Positions 9,888-20,234 of a DNA stretch of 64,000 nucleotides are shown one piece after another. Within the stretch, counting starts at the first letter, position 1; each line of letters starts with the position of its first letter. The stretch spans positions 1 to 64,000 of the forward strand of contig JAJEKB010001134.1 of the NCBI GenBank assembly GCA_022393335.1, in the 5' to 3' direction. The stretch is from Macrotrachela quadricornifera. Taxonomy: Eukaryota; Rotifera; Eurotatoria; Philodinida; Philodinidae. Position numbers and translations under genes: made by a program. The notes below the pieces were generated by a model. That model saw nothing but the letters and a program-made list of their open reading frames with translations, ran no database searches and was not told the origin of the DNA.

Positions 9888-12800
9888 TATTATTAATATC
9901 CTTTAATATAATCTGAAAAAGAAAAATTCAAAATTTCGATTAATTCATTACCAATACAGGTTATTTTAAATGACAATGTAATCAAATAAACACATACATA
10001 CACAATCAATTTCTAATATCCAATGAGTCATTTATCGATGCTTCAATTAGAAATTGGAAAGAATATTTTATTGTTTGACAATTGGTATTTTATATAAGAT
10101 AGTTCAATCATTACATATATATTGGTATATTATTATATCGATATTTATTTCTTTATCTAACCTAGTTTTTATCATAAAAGAAACAAAAGATCGATAGAGG
10201 GCGCATGTTGCAATTGATTCTTTAGAGCAGATTATAATGAATCATTCCTATCCCATTTTTACCTCACAAAGTATTCATATTTCTATTTATACAGTATTAG
10301 ACTATCGTCATCAGAAAACATTATGCTTTTCTTCGAAATAAATATGATTTTTTTTAAAGAAATATCTACTGTAACCAATTGATATTTTGTATCAGTTGTA
10401 AAATATATGATTTAAATAGCCTTCCATATATATATATAGAAGATAGTTTCATTCTAATAAAATAACTAACAACTGAAACGCTACATAGTACTGATACAAT
10501 ATGTAGCCAAATTCTTGAAAAAACAATACATTTTTATTGAATATGTTTCAATGCTTGCAATAAGCATTGAAAATATGGTTTATTATAATACGAATCTTCA
10601 AATAAATAATCAATTAAAGAGAATATAACATAATTGCAATTTAAGACTACTTCATTGCTGTTTCATCTGTCTGTATTTGTTATCTAATTTAAGATGTGTA
10701 CATAATGTTTAAATAAAATCTGTTAATGCAATGCCATTATCATTATATTAGAAGAAATCTATAACAGAGACTAGTTGATAACCAGAATGGTCACATAAGA
10801 ATATTTAAAATCAGGAAAAAAAATCAAAAATCGACTTTGAATGGAGCACGTAGACAAACATATTTCGTTCACCATGTAATTTATGCGGTGATTTTGTTCG
10901 ATTTATTGGTAGATCACAGAGACCAACGAGACCAAGCGTTTACCGTCTCATCTCGACAAGACTTGGTCTCGTCCCGTGTTCCGCCGGACTCTGATTGATA
11001 TATGTTCCAGCTCAGAATGACGAATCAACGGAGAAAACATAGTTACAAAGTAGTGTGATACTGTGATATCAGTAGGAGCATAGTATCAATTCGTATGTCT
11101 TTGCTATATCTCCAATCAAACAATATTTCTGAAAAAATACAATAGTTTAAAAAAATTCTGTAGTGATAGAGATGTATCATATGGTGGAAAAATTGTTTTG
11201 ACTACAGTTTCTTAGTGCACAGACGTCAGCCGACAATTGTTTCATACTTAATATCAGGACACTAAGCGTAAAAAACTCACATAATATCAGCCTTCAACTT
11301 CGGTCAACACGTCAGGACCTTCCCTTGTAAGTATATTCATTGTTCAGAGTATTTTAACTACTGGAAATACTACATCGTCACCAAAAACATATTTCTTATT
11401 TTTTGTCATTCAGATAAATATATAAGAATTTTTTTTTTCTATTTAATGAACAACCAACATCAACAATAGTAAACAGTCTGCAAATAAGCCACATGTTAGT
11501 ACTCATTTTTACACAATCACTTTCCGTATAATTACTAAATTAATGATCGCTAAAAATTTCTCTTCCTGTTCCTTGAATCACTAATTCATCATCAAGTAAA
11601 TCTTCACCTTCACGTATGCTTTGCTTACTATTAACTGACTAGATGACCTTATGTTTGACTTTGATCAAACATAACAATATTACATAGTTTATAAATCACT
11701 TTTTTTTATCTAATAATGATATCTTCTTCAATTTACATATGTCATATCTTTGAAACAAGTGTTTGCATATGTTTATTATAAAATTTCTTCTTTTCTATTC
11801 ATCAAAGTACAGCGTATTTATCATTTTTTTAAAATAATGTTTCGTGCGAAGTAAAAAGGATCAATTATGTATAATTAAACTATGATAGAAAAAGAAAGAC
11901 GGAAAAGTATTATGATTCTACGAAGTAGTCTAGAAATGGCAGTCTAATTACTAAAAAGTTAATTAGAATTATTAATTTTAATGAGTATTAGACACTTTAT
12001 TTTACTTTTAATTGATTCTGGTTAGTTGATTTTCCGTTCAAAGTTTCAAATACATCAAAATTAAACTACAATGCTAATAAATTATTCAATTAGATTGTAA
12101 TAATGTAACCTGATGTCAGAGTGAGTTGAGTATGTATAATAGGGATATTACGATGAATTCTAACTTAATAGAGTAGTCTGATACATGTTCCCTCATTGAA
12201 ATAGTTTACAATATCGATAAAAAGTTCCTGATTTACGAAAAAATTCATTTGTATGATCGATTTATCGCAAAAAACATGCAAGAACCCAAAAAAAGCTAGA
12301 TTGATTGATAAAGTCTTCTACCGGATCGATCATTTACCGTTACTGACTATATTTCTACTCTATCAATTAACAACATAGTTACCAAAATAATGTAGAATGT
12401 TGCTTTTAGTCCATTGTAGTAAATCTTACTTAACAATGAACTATACTTTTGTTAGTAGTATTTATTATAAATTTTTGTGTAAGAACAGATATAGATGTGA
12501 AGTGTTGTATAACTTTCTGTTTGCCGACTACATCGAAGCTTAAATATAGCTCATTTAGTAATTTTTTTCTACTGCTATCGCACTTCTATGATAACACTTA
12601 TTTTCTATTAGCATATTTATATATTGTAGTATCACAATAAAAGAAATTTTTTTTAAAATAAAATGCTAAAGATTGTTCCATTACTCTTCAATAGAATAAA
12701 ATACCAGAAAAAAAGCTTGATATTTTTGTATGAACAGAAAAATAAATCAATTAGCCATTTATATTACATTTAAAATGAATATATGACCTTGTTGATTTGA

Positions 12801-13083
12801 TCTATTCTTATTCATTTCAAAAATGAACACATTCTATTATTGAATTATTTATTTCTACTCTGTCACACATAATTTTTCCACCGAGATATTTCTTTTCATT
12901 ACAATTAAACTGAACTTTCTAAAAAGACTTGATTTACGCAAAAAAAGATAAAAAACGGAATAATTTCAAAAAAAAGATTACACAGACTTCACTACATAAA
13001 AAACTGCATTATAAAAAGCAGAAATAAAATGCTGCAAATAAACATATATCTATGTAAAATTTTGTAAGAAGTAATATAAACGG
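9888..13083. other. 3.2 kb intergenic DNA with a GC-richer patch
   Basis: No supported gene. Most is AT-rich. The patch at about 10870-11330 has clearly more G+C than its surroundings and holds an 11 bp perfect inverted repeat (10926-10936 / 10962-10972). AGAGGGCGC occurs at 10196-10204, upstream of psma7. A 63-codon frame at 12449-12640 looks random. Confidence 0.5.
10926..10972. repeat. 11-bp perfect inverted repeat in a GC-rich island
   Basis: ACGAGACCAAG (10926-10936) and CTTGGTCTCGT (10962-10972) are perfect reverse complements with a 25 bp loop. They sit in an island of higher GC within otherwise AT-rich spacer. It could be a structured RNA, a transposon end or a chance palindrome; nothing decides between these. 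Confidence 0.6.
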
Positions 13084-15508
13084 TTAAACAACTTTATGTT
13101 CATCACTGGCCTTATGATTAAATTCATAATCAAGATGAACAAAAGCCTAAATTAAAAAAAAAACATTAAAAATAATAGATCAAAATTTTTTCTTATATAC
13201 TCGTTCAACTTCCGGAATACGTTCAATTTTTTTTTGTAATTCTTCACCAATATCATGCGCTTCTTTTAATGACATATCTTCTGGAAGAACAATATCAACC
13301 TATAAAATCCATAAAAGAATATAATATATATAAACACATTATTTTCTGAAATAACAAACTTCAACAAGAAAATGTGTACCAAAATAAAATGCACGAACAG
13401 TATCAATTTTTAATATTAAAGGTGAATGATGAAATGCAATCCATGTTATCTGTTGAAGAAACTCTGGTTTTGCTGTATGACCAGTTAAACGTTTTACTTG
13501 TTCTATATAAATAGAATTATTAATAAATTATGATTGAATTATCGAAAATTTACGATTTGCTTGACGAATCCAAGTTATTAAAATATATATTGAAATGAGC
13601 ATAGCTCCAATTGAATCAGCTAGTACTAAAGATGGAGGAATGTGCATTGGTTTCTTCCTTGAAAAGAAACCTTAAAAAGATAATTAAATTAAATCAATTT
13701 TTAAAAATTATATCTATCTTACCAAGAATACCACAAAGAAGAGCAATAGTATTTGAAAAGACATCATTTCGATGATCTTGCGATAAAGCATTTAATGTTG
13801 CACTACTTTCACGAGAACATAAAAAGAAGAGAATTAATTTAAGTACTACAAATAGATAAAAAATTTATTTATATAATTTAATTTAAAATAAAATTAATTA
13901 CCAATAGTAGTACACATAATAATAACTGGCAATGTTGTCATATTTATTGGATGTACATATTCTGAACTATTTGATGGATATTTTCGAAGCATTTTAATAT
14001 CTTCAATAGTTGTTTGTAATGATTCTGATATAACTTGAATACTTGCTGAACACATAACTACCGAAAGAATAACAATAGAAATTGGTTCAAGACGTGTTCG
14101 ACCTAATCAAATTAACCTTGTAAACTTATAAAACTAATATTGATTTTTGGTTTTTTTTGTCTAACCTTGTGGATACATAAATGGATCACGTCGTTTAATG
14201 GCACGTGTAGCCCAGAAAAGAATAACACCTGATGTTAGATCAACACCACTATCAACAACAGATGAAATAACTGATAATGAATGTGAAATAATTGCAGCAA
14301 TAATTTTTACTATGAGAAGGCACTAAAGTATCAAGGATATTAAGATTTTAAATTTTATTCTTTCCTTTAAAAAACAAAAAATTATAAAAATGATTTTAAT
14401 ATTAATACTTACAACATTAACAAATAATGATATTTTTGTATAAAGACTAACACGTTTTCGTTTTTTTTTTTGGATCTTCTTTTTCTATTTTAACATCATC
14501 TTCACCACCTCCTCCTCCTTCTTCTTGTTCATCATCTGGATCACTATCTTTAGTTGAATGAAGACGATGTACACGTTCAAATGTTGAAATAAGATTATCT
14601 TGTTTTTTATAAAAACTTCTGTAGAAACAATCAAAATATAATATATTTTTATTGATTTTTTTTTTCCTATTCATACCGAACTTTTTTTGGTAATTTTTCA
14701 TCTTCAACTCGTCTACCACGACGACGAGAAGTAATTTCTTCAATTGAAAATGTTGGAGGAGTAGCTATTCAAAAAAAACAAAAAAAGGATAAATCATATA
14801 ATTGAAGAAATCAATTAATTATCAAACTTTTCTGTGAATTATTTTCACTATCAAGTCGTTCAACACTTCTTCTACGTACATTTGCTAAAATTAATAAAGA
14901 AAATAAATTAGATATATATTTAATCTTTTTTTTTTGTCAAAAATAATGTCAAACAAAACTACCAATCATGCAATTAAAAATCAACACACAAACAAGAACG
15001 GCTGCTACAGAAGCCACAATATACATATATTATCTATAAAACACTTACAGGTTGAGGATCGTGGCAGAAGAACACTGGAAAATAAATGTAATTATGAACA
15101 ATCACCAAGTTAGTGAGTGAAAAAAAAAGAAACAAATAATCAAAGAAAAAACAACCAACTTGAAATAAATCGATCATATCAATTGCTCAATTTAATCCAT
15201 AAATTTTATTGAATGATATACTCTACATATTTTTTAACAAATTATTTAAGAATATTAAATAAAATATTGAATCATTTCAAGAGATAATTCTTATAAAAAA
15301 AATATTCTAATTATTAAATTTTCTCAAGCAATTTCAATATGATCTTAATACTATAAAGTCAGCTGTTTGTTTCTCATAAGAATCAATAAATTAGTGCATC
15401 TATATAATTCGACATTCTTTCAAAAACTTACCTATTATCTGAAGGTTCTGAATTAATTTCTGATGAAGATAACATTTGCCCATGTTCCATAGTCATAACA
15501 GAATCCAT
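13084..15508 (-). CDS. Mn-type cation diffusion facilitator (plant/fungal MTP8-11-like)
   Basis: Twelve exons: 15508-15432, 15074-15049, 14884-14828, 14764-14677, 14618-14413, 14322-14166, 14102-13902, 13845-13723, 13670-13554, 13502-13360, 13299-13201, 13146-13084. They give about 451 residues of a CDF transporter, a membrane antiporter that exports divalent metal against protons. Both metal-site helices carry DxxxD ([12 protein letters not shown] and [11 protein letters not shown]), the signature of Mn-CDFs; Zn-CDFs have Hxxx[12 protein letters not shown] is the loop before TM3. The C-terminal cytoplasmic domain ([20 protein letters not shown], then [12 protein letters not shown]) reads closely like plant MTPs. 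The N-terminal ~90 residues are Ser/Arg-rich, followed by [15 protein letters not shown] and a Gly/Glu-rich linker. Oddity: in exon 5 an A11 tract (T11 at 14461-14471 on the plus strand) breaks the frame by one base. All other exon phases agree, so this is either a homopolymer length error or a recent frameshift. Confidence 0.87.
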
Positions 15509-15723
15509 TTGTTTTTTCTCTGTCTAGAAAGAAAAATGACTATACCCAGAAAAACAAGCATAATATATATATATATATATGTATGTCTTAAGCACGATCT
15601 GATTATGTATTTTAAATAACCAATCATTGATTTTTTTTTTTATTTTGGTATTTTATGGAAATAATTGTCTATTATTCATTTTATAATTCCATATCATTAT
15701 TTAAATAATAATAATCAATAAAA
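15509..15723. promoter_or_regulatory. Divergent promoter between the Mn-CDF and HAUS6 genes
   Basis: Only 215 bp separate the start codons of the minus-strand CDF gene (15508) and the plus-strand HAUS6 gene (15724), so both must be driven from here. It includes a short TA repeat (about 15562-15581). Core promoter elements cannot be assigned by eye. Confidence 0.6.
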
Positions 15724-17966
15724 ATGCAACGTCCACCTATCCCAACACCAAATCGTAATCGTATTCGTCCTCAACAAACTCCAACATCTCATCAACGTGG
15801 TCTTGTTCGATTTAGTACACCAAAAGCATCACCACGTCGTTCACCAGCTAAACAAATTCTTTCAATAAATAATGGTACATTATGGGAAACATATAATCTT
15901 GATGAAAATTCTTTAACAATACGTTTTCTTTATTCAAATTTACTTTTACTTGGTATTGAATGTTCATCAATATATTCACGTTATCGTACTGGACAACAAC
16001 AACAACAAATATCAATAGATGAATTAACAAATTCAACTGAACTTATTCGTCTTATAACACATTTTCTTCTTATAACATATTTAACTGATGTACAACAAAC
16101 ACAATATATACGTGATACAACACATTGTTTTCCACCAATAGCTATTGATAAACAACAAGAATTTAATCGAATTGTTAAACAACATTTTAAAACATTAGTG
16201 AATAAATATTATACACATAAAAAGAATCTTTTTAACTTTCTTTTTTTTTTCTTTTTATAGTCTGAAAATTATCAACAATATTCATGGCCACAATTAATTC
16301 CAGTTCCATCATGTTCACCACGTTATTTTATTTGTCTATTTTATTTATCTCAATTATGTTTAATACGTCGTTTAGACCCATATGATATTCAAGAACGTTT
16401 TTTAACAAATGAAAATTTTCAAAATATGGATTTAACTAAAGAACGTATTAAACGACAAATTCGTTTAATTAAAGCTGATACACAAAGACATTATATGATG
16501 TTTTTTAGTAAAATATCAAATGAAAAACGTGAACGTATTGAATATGAAAAAACAAAATATGAATTAGATGAACGTTTATATAAATTAATTGATTATTTAG
16601 AAAAAATTAAACAAAAAACAGAAATTATTGATGGTAAAAAAAATATAAAATAAGTTTTTTAAATTTTGTTTTTCTTTCATTTAGGATCATTTAATCAATC
16701 ACAAATAATTGATGATAATCAATTTGAAATATTTTCAAATTTAGTTGAAAATCTTCATAAAAAAATAAATTCTGATATATATAATAAATTAGAATGGTTT
16801 ATTAAACATGGTTTATCAACATCATTACCATCTATAGGTAGTGATATTGGTTTATTACCAAATATAGGTCAACAAATACATAATATTGTTAATAAACAAG
16901 ATAATAGTAAATTATTTTATTAAATTTAAATTTTTATTTTTTTTTCGATTTTTTTTTAGTTTCAAATCGAATAAGTCAATTATATCCAAAATTTAGTGAA
17001 ACATCATCATCAACATCATCTACATCTACAATAATTCATTTTAATGATTTTATACAAGCAGCTAATATATGTCTTGAAAAACGTCTTAGTTATCATTCAT
17101 TATCTGATGAAAATTTTGCTAAACTTAAATTAGCACTTGAACAAATGCATACAACTATTGAACGAACTGAACAAATAAATAAAACACTTGATCATTTAGA
17201 ACATTTACCTAAACATATTAATTCTTATGATAATAATCAACAAGAACAAAAAACACCATTTGATCATATTATAACTAAATTTTATTCATCTATTGATTGT
17301 GGACAACAAGCAAGAGAATTATTTCGTGAACAAATAAATAAACAAATACCAAATTCATTTGTTACTTGTTGTAATACAATTGCAACAATAAGTGGTGATG
17401 ATTCAAATAGTGATTTTATGAATGATGATACAACTATTATTCGTTGTCAAATACAACCACCATCACTATCATCATCATCATCAAAATTATTATCAACTGT
17501 ATCAGAAGCAATAGCATTACCATCGAATGATGATGAAATGTTAAAAGGACTTGAATGTCTTTTACTTAGTGAACCAATATCAATGCCAATAACAACGATA
17601 ATAAGTGAAGATGAATCATTTCTTGCACTTGAACAAGAATGTAAAATGGATTCAGAAATATTTATTGATCGTCCTCGACGAAAAACAATTTTAGAAACAA
17701 ATGTAGCTGCTGTTGTTATGGATGATAAAATGGAAGAAGATTATGTAGAAAAAGAAAATATTACACCTATACAACAACAAATAAATGATATTCAACTTGA
17801 TAAACTTGATGATAATATTCATTTTATTTCACCTATTATTTCAGTACCTATTGGACAGTAAGAATATTTATCTTGTATTTTTTTCTCTCATATATTTCTT
17901 TTCTTTAGGCAACAACCTATCATGCCTAAACTACTCGAACAAATTGATACCATTGATCCTTATTAA
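15724..17966 (+). CDS. haus6: HAUS augmin-like complex subunit 6
   Basis: Five exons (15724-16197, 16261-16633, 16685-16906, 16960-17857, 17909-17966) join in frame to 674 residues. The N-terminal half resembles the HAUS6/FAM29A N-terminal domain: ITHFLLITYLTD, then CFPPIAIDKQQEFNRIVKQ (cf. the C-x-P-x-x-DKK-x-EFRK block), and PSCSPRYFICLFYLSQLCLI (cf. the GGPKFIHLMYHFARF helix). It is followed by charged, coiled-coil-prone stretches (residues about 230-330), as in augmin. HAUS6 belongs to the eight-subunit augmin complex, which recruits gamma-tubulin to spindle microtubules for branching nucleation. The C-terminal third is acidic and Ser-rich, with RPRRKTILETNV as a possible basic phospho-motif. 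Human HAUS6 is longer (~950 residues) because of a longer disordered tail. The call rests on remembered motif spacing, so some doubt remains. Confidence 0.72.
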
Positions 17967-18665
17967 AATTCTATTCAAAATATCAATATATATATATATA
18001 TTTTTCTTGTCATTTATCATGTCAGATCTTATAAACTATATTTCTCTTTTAATCTCTAGTCGAAATTATGTAATAATTATCTGATAAAAGAATTTCTTAT
18101 GTCCAATAATGATATGTCTTTCTCTCTTCTAATATATGTATGTGATTTTTTTTCTTTTTTCTATAAATCATAAATAAATGTTATTATTGACGATACTTTA
18201 TAAAACAAATGATATTCAGACAATATATTGACTAAGTCGATTTGTTTTTTATTGATTTCTTAACACGTCAAACGACATATTTTAATTAAATTGCCAAAGT
18301 TGCATTTCAATCTGTTTATATTCCTATTTTCGAGAGTAATTATTAGGAAATTTCTTTAAAAAGAAATTAAATTTATTAAAGAGTGATTAGTAGAAAATAA
18401 AGTTTTGTCGGTGGATGGTGATATTTCGAATATCATGCCTATTACCATATTAGTCAAAAGAGAATTTCAAAAAATCTACAAATACAGCATGTCAATTTTC
18501 AAAAGTAAATCTGATTGCTACATCAAGTTATATTATTTTTGTTTCTTTGTTCATTCAAAAAATATTTTTTAAATTTCAAATTGGATAGAAAGGGCGCACT
18601 GTAACTTCTTGTTATTTACTATATTCCGTTTGTTTTTTTTGTCTTTGAAAAGATTAAAATAGCTC
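17967..18665. other. Spacer after HAUS6
   Basis: About 700 bp of AT-rich DNA; no gene is visible. AAAGGGCGC lies at 18589-18597, about 70 bp before the next start codon. Confidence 0.5.
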
Positions 18666-19118
18666 ATGTCAAACAATGTGAATGAAAAATATTCTAAAGA
18701 TAAGCAATTATTTGACGATGAAAAAGAAAAATCAATTACAAATTCACGAAAAAATCGTTCATTTATTGATAGTATTCTTAAAAGTAATGATGAACATGCT
18801 ATAAAAAAATTATTTGAAGAATATTTTTATATTCATGCTAAAAATAATAATAATGATCGAATAACATGGAATGATCTTAATTTTATTATAAATGAAATTT
18901 TACAAATAAATACTAATGATTTAAATTTAAGTGAAGCAACAAATCTATTTTATCAAATGTATCAATTACAATATTCGAAAAATAATCTTATTCCAATAAC
19001 ATTGAAAAATGAAGAAAAAAAATTTATTCTCAAAAAAACAAAGAGTGAACAAGAATTATTATCAAAATTAAAAGAATATGATGCATCAAAAAATACTAAG
19101 AAAATAAAAAATCAATAA
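18666..19118 (+). CDS. Small hypothetical protein, single exon
   Basis: A 150-residue intronless frame from ATG 18666, ending TAA. Composition is Lys/Asn/Glu-rich and hydrophilic, with no signal peptide or membrane segment. Residues about 30-100 look helical (FIDSILKSNDEHAIKKLFEE, then RITWNDLNFIINEIL), faintly like an EF-hand pair without calcium ligands. The C-terminal part is basic (KKFILKKTKSEQELL). A/T-ending codon choice resembles that of the neighbouring real exons, and the start is preceded by an AT-rich leader. I do not recognise the family. The lack of introns in a region of multi-exon genes could mean a young or retro-derived gene. Confidence 0.5.
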   Translation: MSNNVNEKYSKDKQLFDDEKEKSITNSRKNRSFIDSILKSNDEHAIKKLFEEYFYIHAKNNNNDRITWNDLNFIINEILQINTNDLNLSEATNLFYQMYQLQYSKNNLIPITLKNEEKKFILKKTKSEQELLSKLKEYDASKNTKKIKNQ

Positions 19119-19756
19119 ATTACTTTCTATTTTTATAATCGTAATCTTTTGAAATACTAGTCGAAATGTATATTGAAGAGAAGTTGAATAATCTAAATAT
19201 GTATTTGTGCTAATAAAATATTATCATAATCAATTGATGAGTGTCATCAATAGGATCGAATAGAAAAAGTGATAATACACAATTACTCTATATTTCGTTA
19301 CCAAATTTGATTTCAGCTGGAATGATAAAACTATCTATTACGTTAGAGTTCTAAATATAAGTATGTTCGTATCTCAAATCTAATTTTTTCTGCAACACTT
19401 TATATAAAAACATCTTAGAATAATTATATGTCAATCATGTTTTCAACAAGAAATGCATCATTTTTGCATTAGATATTTATAAAAGAAGTTATTTGTAATG
19501 GTCATTTATTGTAAACCAATTACAAAAAAAAATGACACAAGATAATATATAAAATTTGTTTTTTGCATAATCTTTTGTTAATTTCTCATCACAAAATGTA
19601 ATTACATTATCGATCGAGATTGAAAATAACAGCAAAGCTAAATGTCGATCTAGACAATAATCAGATCTTGCTATTCTATCATTAATATTAGTTTTATTCA
19701 TTTTTATATACTTAGATTATTGAAAATAAGTATCTAATATAAATTATAGGTGATAA
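19119..19756. other. Intergenic DNA before the TIR pseudogene
   Basis: AT-rich, nothing supported. The 70-codon minus-strand frame at 19489-19701 shows no domain and has weak coding character. Confidence 0.4.
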
Positions 19757-20080
19757 TTGATAGTGGAAATCATCTGGTCATTGTTATTTAATAATATAGC
19801 TGTCAAAAATCTACGAGCAGAGCACGAATTTCTGAAGTACATAAAATTGATTCTAACAGCTCGTGAAAAACCGATAGATTAAATAAAAGTTGCTGAAGGA
19901 ATTTTTGTGAAAGTTGAAAAAAGGAGAAAAATATAAATTATAGAAAATAATAGAAGTTTCAAATGATCAAGCTTACAGTTTATTAATCAGTTATCCATGG
20001 GCTGATAAAAAGAACTTGTCTATCAAGTTTATGAATAATTAATTAGTGATAATTCCTATTGAATTTGTTACAGCTGGAAA
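19757..20080 (+). pseudogene. Decayed ARM-TIR fragment, paralogous to the neighbouring gene
   Basis: Translation of the plus strand from 19757 gives VEIIWSLLFNNIAVKNLR, close to LEIIWSLLFNDKAVENLR of the intact TIR protein encoded on the minus strand just beyond it. It continues through EFLKYIKLIL and a stop, then KVAEGIFVKVEK (cf. KKAAEGVLWKLEE). After a gap and a shift of frame come LLISYPWADKK and ELVYQVYE-stop-LISDNSY-stop, matching MISYSKSDKELVDQIYEYL and TNSNSYQIW. So it covers the end of the ARM-like region and the first strands and helix of the TIR domain, with at least three stops and one frame change. It breaks off near 20080. It is a dead, truncated copy in the opposite orientation to the living gene. 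Confidence 0.78.
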
Positions 20081-20234
20081 AATTTTATTTAAGAATAATA
20101 TTTCATCACACAATGTATATTCGTATTATTTTCTTATAAAATAAACTATTATAATTATTTTGTATTTTTTTTTTATAATACTGGATGTCTTTTTGTTAAT
20201 GTCTATTAAACGAAGATTAGTTTATTAGAAAAAA

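Noticed and set aside
10870..11010. tRNA, 5S or U6 RNA gene in the GC-rich island
   Set aside because: Compared by eye with the conserved parts of 5S and U6 and with tRNA arm patterns; none fits.
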